This document shows, one piece after another, positions 56,701 through 64,000 of a DNA stretch of 64,000 nt. The DNA is from Salibacteraceae bacterium (GTDB taxonomy: Bacteria > Bacteroidota > Bacteroidia > Flavobacteriales_G > Salibacteraceae): contig JAGYJZ010000005.1 in assembly GCA_018401875.1 (NCBI GenBank), forward strand, positions 154,565 through 218,564. Direction: 5' to 3'. Under the pieces are notes generated by a model. The model saw only the letters and a list, made by a program, of their open reading frames with translations. It searched no databases and was not told the DNA's origin. The position numbers were made by a program, and so were the translations under genes. Each line of letters begins with the position of its first letter. Positions within the stretch are counted from its first letter, which is position 1.

Positions 56701-58844
56701 TCTGGCGGGTTACACCCTCTTCTGACTTATCAAAATGGAGGGAATTCTCGTTTCAAGTGATTGACGGAAAAATCGGTTGGGGGCAAGACCATTTCTTTCA
56801 ATACAAGTCCAACGATTTTGACTTGCTCAACTATGATCGCGCACAGCGGCAGTTTTCATTCCTCGAAACCAGTCGAGAGCTATTCGTGAATGTGGTAGGA
56901 AACCCAAGTTTAACCAACAATCAAGACCTTTTTGCCACCAGGTACTCATTAAACGGTCAAGACGGTGAATATGGCGTGGCTCCGGGCGGAACCCCGAGCA
57001 TGGCTATTGCCATTATCGACACCACCGACTTGAAACCGTGGGGCACATTCGGCATCGAAGACGGTGTGTTTAAAAACCCAGATCACCAGTTTGGGAACAG
57101 CAATAATTACAACCCCAACAGCGGACGCGGGCGCAGGGTAGAATATTGGTTTTCTTTTGGAGTGTTGAACGCAACGCAGATGAATGCCATGGTTGAGCTC
57201 ATTACCAACATCGTTCCTGATGGCTATTATATTTTAGCCTACACACTCGTCAATGGACAATTTCAGAATCCAAATGAATATTGGACAAATGCTCATTTCT
57301 CTGCATTCGAAAGTTTGGGTGCCGACTCAATCCGATATGTTGGCAACAGGCATCCTTACATTTTCCTCACCAAAAAAGGTGTTCCATCATCCACCGTGGA
57401 AGTGCTTGGACGCTCTGATAACGACATCATCACCTTAAGAACGGACCTTGAATCGAGTTTAAAATTCGGTTCCATGACTTCCACACAAATTGGTCCTGCC
57501 ATGGCGTGGGGCAGTTATCATATGAAGGAGCGCGCGTTGGAATCAAATTCAGCCGATTCGATCACTGCTCCTTTTATTGGAATCGACTTGGCAGGAAATC
57601 GCTTCCCTCTAGACACCTTGACTGAAAGTGCGGTGGTTGATATTTCGTCCATCAGCTCCACCGATCATCCTTATGCCGAACTTTCGTTTTACACGGAAGA
57701 CAACGCCAATTCCACACCTGCCCAGCTCAAAAATTGGCACGTGCTTTACGACCCCGCACCCGATGCGGCTATCAATCCAATAAAAGGACAAACACTACAA
57801 GAAGGCGAAACCGTGTTTGCTGGGTTAGATTTGAACGTGGGCGTAGCGTTTGAAAACATTTCAGACTACGATTTCGGTGCGTTTAAAGTGCACTATTGGC
57901 TCATGGACAATGCCGGAGCGACCATCGCTGAAGAATGGCTGAACTATCAAAGCTTAGATGCCGGTGAAGTGGTGTACGATTCTGTCAGCTTCGCCACAAA
58001 AGGCCTCAACGGAAGGCATTACATGTATATGGAAGTCAACCCAAAAGGCGATGCTTGGCACAAAGAACAGTTTCAATTCAACAACTTGGCCTACATCGCC
58101 TTCGACATTGAATCGGATGTGAAAAATCCATTGTTGGACGTAACCTTTGATGGCGTGCACATTTTGAATGGCGACATCGTTTCTCCGACACCTGAAATTG
58201 TGATGGAATTGAAGGATGAAAATCAATTTTTGTTGATGGACGACACGACATCATTTGATGTGTTTATCGTGAATCCAAGCGGAGCAGAAAAGCGCATTCC
58301 ATTCCTTTCAAACGGAGTAGAAATAATGTATTTTGAACCCGCCACCGATAAGCAAAACAAAGCGAGAATAACCTACAAACCAGCGGCTGCACTGAGCGAT
58401 GGCGACTACACCTTGAAAGTAATGGGAAGAGACGCCACCGGAAATGAAAGTGGCGAAACGGCTTATACCATTGAGTTTGAAGTGATCAACAGAAGCACAG
58501 TAACGCGCGTCATGAACTATCCAAACCCATTTTCAACCTCTACCAAATTTGTGTTTACACTCACAGGAGCGGTGATTCCCGATGTGTTTACAATTCAAAT
58601 CATGACCATCACTGGAAAAGTGGTACGTGAAATAACAAAGGATGAATTGGGCGGTATCCATATCGGTAAAAACATCACCGATTATGCGTGGGATGGTCGC
58701 GATGAATACGGTGATCGCCTGGCGAATGGTGTTTACCTGTATCGGGTGATCATGAAAATTGATGGAACACAGATCGAAAATAGAGAGACTGCGGCAGACA
58801 GTTATTTCACGAAAGAGTTTGGGAAGATGTACCTGTTCAGGTAA
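53715..58844 (+). pseudogene. PorU2-like T9SS sortase (C25 peptidase), interrupted by an in-frame TAA
   Basis: Two abutting frames in the same phase, 53715-55403 and 55404-58844, together encode one protein of 1709 codons. The first has the GTG start, signal peptide MKKLVLSVVGVFTTLLSLAQ and the N-terminal half including the beginning of the C25 domain (YIIITHSKL, GRLAADNAAKVTT). Codon 563 is TAA. The frame continues with LNKVKEFE, and the catalytic dyad lies beyond the stop: His662 in FFGHASG and Cys692 in ANSCYSG. The end has a FlgD/PorU-like sorting-type domain (NYPNPFSTSTKF, DGRDEYG, NGVYLYRV). Length fits the long PorU2 group rather than about 1100-residue PorU. C25 homologues usually have Tyr-Leu here, so TAT or TAC to TAA is the likely change. 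No start or RBS would serve the second part. Confidence 0.85.
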
Positions 58845-60581
58845 TCAATAAAACAGCGCCTTGGTATAATCTTCTTGTGGATGTTCGAACAATTGATCGG
58901 CCTCACCTTCTTCTATAATCTTGCCGTCATTCATCACCAACACACGATCGCTCATGAAGCGCACTACGTTAAGATCGTGTGAAATAAACAGGTAAGACAG
59001 GTTATACTCGTATTTTAATTCATTCAACAGATTGAGCACTTGTGCTTGGACACTTACATCCAACGAAGAAACGGGCTCATCGCAGATCAGGATTTCGGGT
59101 TCGAGCAGCAAGGCACGAGCGATGCAAATGCGTTGCCGTTGCCCTCCAGAAAATTCGTGCGGATAACGATCATAGTGGTAAGGTTTCAGTCCCACTTGAG
59201 CCAATATCTCATAAATCCTATCGAGTTTATCCTGTTTTGACGTGAATTTCTCGAGCACTTCCAGCGGCTCGGCCAAGGTTCTGCCGATACTCATCCGTGG
59301 ATCGAGGGAAGCATACGGATCTTGAAAGATATATTGGATGCGTTTGCCCATTTTGGCCAAAGAGGTAATGGATTCATATCCGTTCTCATCCTTTTTCTCG
59401 AAGAGCACTTCACCGTTATATCCGCTGTTTAATCCTACGATGGATCGCACTAACGTTGTTTTTCCGCAACCCGATTGACCAACAATTCCGAGTGTTTCAC
59501 CGCGAAAAAGTTCAAACGACACGTCATCAACCGCGTGATGGCGTGATGCGGGTGCGAAAAGTCCATTGTTTTTCCTGAATGATTTAGAGAGGTGAGAAAC
59601 TTTTAAGATCGGCTTGCGACCGTAGATTTGCCGATGGCGTTTTTCTCGGTCTTTCTTCGTGATTTCTATTCCTTTAAAAAGGATGTCCTTGCCTGATACC
59701 GTCTCGTTGCTGAGGCCATCAGACGACAGCCGCATAAAATCTTCGATCGTGGGTAAAAAGTAATAGCGTCCTTTTTTCGGAGGACGGCTGCTGATTAATC
59801 CTTTCGTATACGGATGCTGTGGGTTTTCAAACACAGATTTCATGTCGCCTTGCTCCGCAATTTTACCGGCATACATCACCAACACACGATCGGCAATTTC
59901 AGCTGCCAAATCAAGGTCGTGGGTAATGAATAATATCGACAAGTCTTTCTGAGATTTCATCGTTTTGATGGTCTTCAACACTCTTTTCCGCACTGCTGCA
60001 TCGAGGGCTGTAGTAGGTTCATCGGCAATCAATAAGTCAGGGTTGCACGAAATGGCCATCGCAATGAGCACGCGCTGTTTCTGACCTCCCGAAATCTGTG
60101 AAGGATACTTGGCATAGACGCCTTCAGGATCGTCAATTCCCACGTTTTCGAGAATACTTAACACCTTTAACTTCGCCTCAGAAGCCGAAAGTTTGAGGTG
60201 GTTTTCCATGGCTTCAGCGATTTGATCTCCGCAGCGCAATGCCGGATTCAGTGACGACATTGGATCTTGAAAAATCATGGCTACGTGCTTACCTCTAATC
60301 GTTGACATTTCGCGCTCTGAAGCCGAGTTTATTTCTATCAATCGATCATCAACATTCAGCATGATGCTGCCTTCAACAGAAGCTCCCGCGTTTTTGGCCA
60401 ACAATTGAATAATGGATAATCCGGTCACCGATTTTCCTGAGCCTGATTCGCCCACAATGGCGACCACTTCTCCTTTAAAAATATCGAACGAAATGTTGTT
60501 GACTGCGGTGAATCGCCCCATTCCTGATGGAAATTCAACACCAAAATTCTTAATTGAAACTATGGGTTGATCATTCTGCAC
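58845..60581 (-). CDS. Peptide-type ABC transporter, two ATPase domains in one chain (DppD-DppF-like)
   Basis: A 578-residue protein with two complete ATP-binding cassettes. The first has Walker A GESGSGKS (about 43-50), signature QISGGQKQR and LLIADEPTTALD. The second has GQSGCGKTT, FSGGQRQR and LICDEPVSSLDVSVQ. The oligopeptide C-terminal motif HPYTKGL is also present. Such fusions (YejF-like) drive oligopeptide or microcin-type uptake with separate permeases and a binding protein, none of which are in this window. It overlaps the upstream exonuclease gene by 11 bp and directly abuts the stop of the convergent sortase gene. Confidence 0.92.
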   Translation of the reverse strand: MQNDQPIVSIKNFGVEFPSGMGRFTAVNNISFDIFKGEVVAIVGESGSGKSVTGLSIIQLLAKNAGASVEGSIMLNVDDRLIEINSASEREMSTIRGKHVAMIFQDPMSSLNPALRCGDQIAEAMENHLKLSASEAKLKVLSILENVGIDDPEGVYAKYPSQISGGQKQRVLIAMAISCNPDLLIADEPTTALDAAVRKRVLKTIKTMKSQKDLSILFITHDLDLAAEIADRVLVMYAGKIAEQGDMKSVFENPQHPYTKGLISSRPPKKGRYYFLPTIEDFMRLSSDGLSNETVSGKDILFKGIEITKKDREKRHRQIYGRKPILKVSHLSKSFRKNNGLFAPASRHHAVDDVSFELFRGETLGIVGQSGCGKTTLVRSIVGLNSGYNGEVLFEKKDENGYESITSLAKMGKRIQYIFQDPYASLDPRMSIGRTLAEPLEVLEKFTSKQDKLDRIYEILAQVGLKPYHYDRYPHEFSGGQRQRICIARALLLEPEILICDEPVSSLDVSVQAQVLNLLNELKYEYNLSYLFISHDLNVVRFMSDRVLVMNDGKIIEEGEADQLFEHPQEDYTKALFY

Positions 60582-61287
60582 TCGGCAAGTTTATTTCTTC
60601 TTTTTTTAGAATTGGCCTTCCGGTCAGTTTCAGATAGACCTGCACCAGCGTAACCACATCTTTCTCGCAGTAGGTTACGATGCGTTGCAAATTCTTTTCC
60701 TTCCAATACACGCCCGCCACTTGACTGCCATCGATATCGTCTTTAGGTGTTGGAAGATTGAAAATATAGGCGAGTAATTTGAGCGATGTGAAGTTTTTAA
60801 AGTCGCCAAATTTCCACATTTGCATGGTGTCAGCATGTTTCACTTCCCAAGGTTTTTTCCCTGCGGTGTCTAAAATTTTCGGGAGTCGAATACCGTGCAC
60901 GATCATTCTTCGAGCGATGTAAGGAAAGTCGAATTCCTTGCCGTTGTGTCCGCATAATACATGGTCGGGAGTATCGAAATGCTTCGAAACCATGTCGGCA
61001 AACTCGGTGAGCAATTCCTTCTCATTGTCGCTGGCGTAGGATTTAATGCGCAACTCGCGGCTGCTTTCTTTATCGTTGATCAAGCCTACTGAAATGCAAA
61101 CGATCTTACCAAATTCAGCATAAATGCCCGCCCGTTCAAACACCGATGAAGGGGAATCGTCATCGCTTTGAAGAAGAAAACGCGCTTTTTCTTCCCACAA
61201 TTTGCGGTAGGTTTCCTCGGCTTTTTCGAATGTATCGTACTGAGGAACCGTTTCAATGTCTAAAAACAAAATATTGCTCAACTGCAT
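60571..61287 (-). CDS. DnaQ-like 3'-5' exonuclease (PolB-type exonuclease family)
   Basis: A 238-residue protein with the three Exo motifs of a DEDDy exonuclease: FLDIETVP (Asp10, Glu12), HNGKEFDFPYIARR (about 114-127) and YCEKDVVT near residue 211, where Tyr-x3-Asp makes it the DEDDy type. It matches the family annotated as predicted 3'-5' exonuclease related to the exonuclease domain of PolB, and has no polymerase domain. It is likely active on DNA or RNA ends in the cytoplasm. It is the fourth gene of the 63860-58845 operon, 2 bp from the gene before it. Confidence 0.87.
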   Translation of the reverse strand: MQLSNILFLDIETVPQYDTFEKAEETYRKLWEEKARFLLQSDDDSPSSVFERAGIYAEFGKIVCISVGLINDKESSRELRIKSYASDNEKELLTEFADMVSKHFDTPDHVLCGHNGKEFDFPYIARRMIVHGIRLPKILDTAGKKPWEVKHADTMQMWKFGDFKNFTSLKLLAYIFNLPTPKDDIDGSQVAGVYWKEKNLQRIVTYCEKDVVTLVQVYLKLTGRPILKKEEINLPSAE

Positions 61288-61289
61288 GG

Positions 61290-61691
61290 CTAAATGATTA
61301 AAATTCCTTTCTGATTGAGCACCGGAATGTCAATCAAATTTTTTTCTAATAATGAATCTGGCAGAAAGATAAACTTCTTATCAAAAATGGCATTACCGAT
61401 GTAAAAACTTACCCAATATTGGTTATTCAATCCGACCAATTCTGGAGTAATAAGTTCCACAGATAATGCTGAATGCGCTTTCAATTCTTCGAAAAAATGC
61501 CTGAGTTCTGAGGTTTTAACCTTGTCGTCATCCTTCTTTCCATACCCGCGGGTGGAAACCAATACGTTGCTCAAGTCTTCGTTCAACAAATTGATGATGT
61601 GCACGCGCCACGAAATCCTTCCCCCGTCCTTTTCAGGTAAGGCACACACACCCACTTTTTCTACTTTCGGAAACTCAATGTCGTTTTTCAT
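61290..61691 (-). CDS. Conserved-looking hypothetical protein, 133 residues
   Basis: A soluble protein without signal or membrane segments. It has a beta-rich pattern (VGVCALPEKDGGRISWRVHIINLLNEDLSNVLVSTRGYG is two or three strands, split here only for description as GRISWRVHIINL and NVLVSTRGYG) and a central helix (LRHFFEEL), ending in KKFIFLPDSLLEKNLIDIPVL. I do not recognise a named family. It is translationally coupled to the serine hydrolase before it (ATGA at 61688-61691) and sits 2 bp ahead of the exonuclease gene, so it belongs to the operon. Confidence 0.75.
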   Translation of the reverse strand: MKNDIEFPKVEKVGVCALPEKDGGRISWRVHIINLLNEDLSNVLVSTRGYGKKDDDKVKTSELRHFFEELKAHSALSVELITPELVGLNNQYWVSFYIGNAIFDKKFIFLPDSLLEKNLIDIPVLNQKGILII

Positions 61692-62863
61692 TCATTCGAT
61701 ATTCGCAAGGCCATATCCATGTAGCGAAATACATCTTCCGGGTGTGGAATTCCGCTGCCCATTTTACGCTTGTGGCCCATTCGTACTAAAATTAAATCAT
61801 CTTCAGGAATCACGATCACGTACTGACCAAGGATGCCGCGCATCATGTAAAAATCTTTGTCGTGATGGCGACCCAACCACCATGAATAGCCGTAAATCTC
61901 GCAGGCGCTGCCATCTGCATTTTTAAACTCAGGTTGGTGCGAAATCGAGGCCGCCACGTAGGCACTATCTAGAATTTGCTGTCCATTCCATTGACCGTTA
62001 TTGAGGTAAAGTTTTCCGATTCGGGCGAAATCGCGAGCGGTAGCATTGATGCAACAAAAGGCTTTCTCGGTTCCGTCTTCTCGATCGAGACTCCAAAGCG
62101 CTTCGTGCTCTGCTCCTATTGGTTTCCAAAGGTGTGTTGATGCGTATTCAGCCAACGATGATCGCGTGGCACTTTTCAATGCAAATGCCAATACTTGGGT
62201 TCCTCCGCTCTGATAATTAAAGCTCTTGCCAGGTTCTTCTGTAACATCATAATTGCGCAAGAGCAACTCGAGGTTGTCGCCATAATTTGCCCGAGCTGGA
62301 AAAGAAAATGGATTGATGTAGCTCTCATCAAAATTGATTCCTGAACTCATGGTGAGTAAATGCCGAATAGTCATTTTCTTACCAAGTTCGGCTTCGTATT
62401 GCGGCAAGTAGTGAAATACAGGATCGTCAACACTTTTTATGTGTCCATTCTTAATGGCAATTCCGGTGAGCACACCCACCACAGATTTTGCCATAGAAAA
62501 TGAATTGCTGATGGTTTCTTGGTCAAATCCGTCCCAAAATTCTTCAAAAATGATTTCGTCATTCTTGATTACGAGAAAAGCCACCGTGCCGAATTCGTCA
62601 TGAAAACTCAATTCGTCTTCATTGAACGATGCAGAGTTATAGGTTTCGCTCATTATCCACGGCTGAGCGATTCCTGTTTCGATCACTCGGTTGGGCATGC
62701 CTTTGTATTCTAAAATACCCGGACCAAGGCGGCCTTCAAACACCGTTTTTGAGAGCGTGTTGTAGATATAATGGTGGCCAGTGACCTCAACGACAAAGTG
62801 CGCGATGAGCACCCAAAACAATAACCAGCCAAGCTTTTTTACGACACGTGGTGTTGCATTCAA
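61688..62863 (-). CDS. Serine hydrolase, beta-lactamase class C-like fold
   Basis: A 391-residue protein with an N-terminal membrane anchor (LGWLLFWVLIAHFVVEV, about 11-27). The SxxK nucleophile is SMAK at 123-126, the Tyr motif is in FNYQSGG, and GYSWWLGRH lies near the C-terminus. This group includes 6-aminohexanoate-oligomer hydrolases, esterases and peptidases, and the substrate cannot be told. It is anchored in the inner membrane with its domain outside. It starts 4 bp after the isomerase stop. Confidence 0.87.
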   Translation of the reverse strand: MNATPRVVKKLGWLLFWVLIAHFVVEVTGHHYIYNTLSKTVFEGRLGPGILEYKGMPNRVIETGIAQPWIMSETYNSASFNEDELSFHDEFGTVAFLVIKNDEIIFEEFWDGFDQETISNSFSMAKSVVGVLTGIAIKNGHIKSVDDPVFHYLPQYEAELGKKMTIRHLLTMSSGINFDESYINPFSFPARANYGDNLELLLRNYDVTEEPGKSFNYQSGGTQVLAFALKSATRSSLAEYASTHLWKPIGAEHEALWSLDREDGTEKAFCCINATARDFARIGKLYLNNGQWNGQQILDSAYVAASISHQPEFKNADGSACEIYGYSWWLGRHHDKDFYMMRGILGQYVIVIPEDDLILVRMGHKRKMGSGIPHPEDVFRYMDMALRISNE

Positions 62864-62867
62864 GTCA

Positions 62868-63860
62868 TTAAAATTTTGCGAGCGAATCTTTCAGCCAATC
62901 GATCACTTCGATCTCTATGGAATCGGCTCCTTTGAATTCTGCAAGATACACCGTCATCCAATCGCCAAGATGAATGAGGTATAGCGCTTGCTCAATCTTT
63001 GAGTCACCTTGTGCGTTGTAGTGATGGATGTGCGGAGTCTTCTTTCTAATGACAGTTTCTGTCAATTCCATGCGCTTTGAAACGCGCGGATGATCGAAGC
63101 TGCTGGTGAGGTAAATCACACTTAAATCGTGCGTTCCACTAGCCCAGCCAACCAGCTCGTTGTGGTTCATTTCGGGGTAGGTGTTGTGCCAGCTCAATCC
63201 TTTGCTGTTTTCGCTGATTTGTTGATTCCAGCGCGTGGCAACACCTTCTAGCCAGGTAGAAGTGTAAACAATCGGCAGTTTGCTTTGAATACTTTCTGCT
63301 AATTGGTGTGCGGTTTTACGACTGGCTTCTTCGTTTGAATCCAAATATGAAACGGCTTTTAAAACTTGATCTCTCCATTCGGCAGATGTCATTCCAAATG
63401 CCTCGGCAATTTTAAAAAGTTGCACGATGGTCAGTCCAAATGCTGCGCGCGGTGGTAATCCACCGGGAACAGTAATCAACGGCCAGTGGTTTTCGATGGC
63501 CATATCACTCAATTGCCCACCCGATGAAATGCACGCGATAATTGCACCTTGTTCGATGGCTTGATGGATCGCTTCAAGGGTTTCTTCCGTATTTCCTGAG
63601 TACGAACATGCGATTACGAGTGTTTTGTCATCTACAAAAGCAGGTATGGTGTAATCTTTTGACGATTGAATCGGAACCGAGCAATGGTCGGCCAACAATT
63701 GAGAAAGAATCGTTCCACCAATGCCCGAACCACCAAGTCCGCATATCAACACATTATCGAAATCTGGAATGGAATCCAGCTTAAATTGATCTGCAATTGC
63801 AATTGCATGAGAAAGGTGAGCGGTGAAGTCGGCAACCAATGCATCCATCGTTTTTTCCAT
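62868..63860 (-). CDS. Bifunctional phosphoglucose/phosphomannose isomerase (SIS domain)
   Basis: 330 residues from the ATG at 63858-63860 (MEKTMDALVADF); the open frame extends 28 codons upstream but crosses the promoter. Two SIS domains are present: the phosphate loop ICGLGGSGIGG (39-49) and SYSGNTEETL in the first, and the second around AELKGADSIEIEVID. The PGI/PMI group interconverts fructose-6-P with glucose-6-P and mannose-6-P. It can supply mannose-6-P toward GDP-mannose, consistent with the manC gene at 30811. It is the first gene of a five-gene operon. Confidence 0.85.
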   Translation of the reverse strand: MEKTMDALVADFTAHLSHAIAIADQFKLDSIPDFDNVLICGLGGSGIGGTILSQLLADHCSVPIQSSKDYTIPAFVDDKTLVIACSYSGNTEETLEAIHQAIEQGAIIACISSGGQLSDMAIENHWPLITVPGGLPPRAAFGLTIVQLFKIAEAFGMTSAEWRDQVLKAVSYLDSNEEASRKTAHQLAESIQSKLPIVYTSTWLEGVATRWNQQISENSKGLSWHNTYPEMNHNELVGWASGTHDLSVIYLTSSFDHPRVSKRMELTETVIRKKTPHIHHYNAQGDSKIEQALYLIHLGDWMTVYLAEFKGADSIEIEVIDWLKDSLAKF

Positions 63861-63865
63861 AGCAG

Positions 63866-63873
63866 CAAATATA
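63866..63873 (-). promoter_or_regulatory. -7 promoter element TATATTTG of the isomerase operon
   Basis: A perfect TAnnTTTG on the minus strand, 5 nt from the ATG at 63860. It decides the start codon and predicts a leaderless transcript. Confidence 0.65.
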
Positions 63874-64000
63874 GGAGTAGAAGGTATTTGTTTTGAGAGG
63901 TGCGCTGCGCGATTGATGATTTGTCTTGATAATTGGAAATACAATAAGCTTTCAGCTGTCAGATATCAGTTGTCAGCCAACCATGAACGCTGAACTTCCA

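Noticed and set aside
55404..58844. Reading the second half of the sortase as an independent gene starting at TTG 55404
   Set aside because: It begins directly after the TAA with no ribosome-binding site, promoter or signal peptide, starts in the middle of the C25 domain, and is in phase with the first half.
63953..63976. Near-direct repeat AGCTGTCAG / AGTTGTCAG at the right edge
   Set aside because: Only two short imperfect copies are visible and the window ends; it could be part of a longer repeat but this cannot be supported here.
63983..64000. Possible start of a plus-strand gene at the ATG near 63983
   Set aside because: Only six codons remain and no promoter box precedes it.

Overview
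The window is a piece of chromosome from a member of the Bacteroidota, most likely a flavobacterial-type lineage. The evidence is direct: exported proteins carry type IX secretion system (T9SS) C-terminal sorting domains of type A and type B. The order mutY-ssb-gldE-gldD is present, there is a PorV/PorQ-like gene coupled to a PorU-type sortase, and many genes are preceded by the Bacteroidota -7 promoter element TAnnTTTG. Shine-Dalgarno sequences are mostly absent. No tRNA, rRNA, CRISPR array, phage or insertion sequence was recognised.

Layout. 1-2115 (minus): truncated exported protein, NUDIX hydrolase, BadF/BadG-type sugar kinase. 2218-5574 (minus): large T9SS type B protein. 5743-9472 (plus): FAD oxidoreductase, trhO, purH. 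9544-15041 (plus): rod-shape operon mreB-mreC-mreD-PBP2-rodA. 15038-19368: secreted endonuclease/phosphatase-fold protein, YihY/BrkB membrane protein, GH3 lipoprotein, LEA-like lipoprotein. 19363-28386: three large T9SS type B surface proteins, with an M20 dipeptidase between the first and second. 28421-29913 (minus): mlaF-mlaE lipid transporter. 29975-34749: small lipoprotein, SprT-like protein, mannose-1-phosphate guanylyltransferase, fumC, a small membrane protein, prfB. 34849-39401: an A+T-rich three-gene island (secreted alpha/beta hydrolase, lipoprotein, Cys-rich peptide) lying between a recX 3' fragment and the complete recX. 39800-42299 (minus): HU, TPR protein, a 30-residue basic protein, RNase G/E. 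42416-45898 (plus): mutY-ssb-gldE-gldD. 45885-52525: ctaA, small exported protein, tatC, a DUF5686-type protein, lptB, purS, pssA. 52636-58844 (plus): PorV/PorQ-like protein coupled to a PorU2-like sortase whose frame is broken by one TAA codon. 58845-63860 (minus): five-gene operon of sugar-phosphate isomerase, serine hydrolase, hypothetical protein, 3'-5' exonuclease and a double ABC ATPase.

How the genes fit together. Much of the window serves the cell envelope: shape (mre/rod), lipid and LPS transport (mla, lptB), phospholipid synthesis (pssA), muropeptide recycling (GH3), GDP-mannose supply, Tat export and the T9SS/gliding apparatus with several of its cargoes. The genome is compact. Three convergent gene pairs share the tetranucleotide TTAA as both stop codons, and many genes appear to be transcribed from the start codon itself, with a TAnnTTTG box 4-5 nt upstream.

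The points most worth a second look are the nonsense codon in the PorU2-like gene (55401-55403), the recX-flanked island (about 35043-39119), the recurrent leaderless-promoter geometry, a prfB without the usual programmed frameshift, and two related 21-bp palindromes between recX and the RNase gene.
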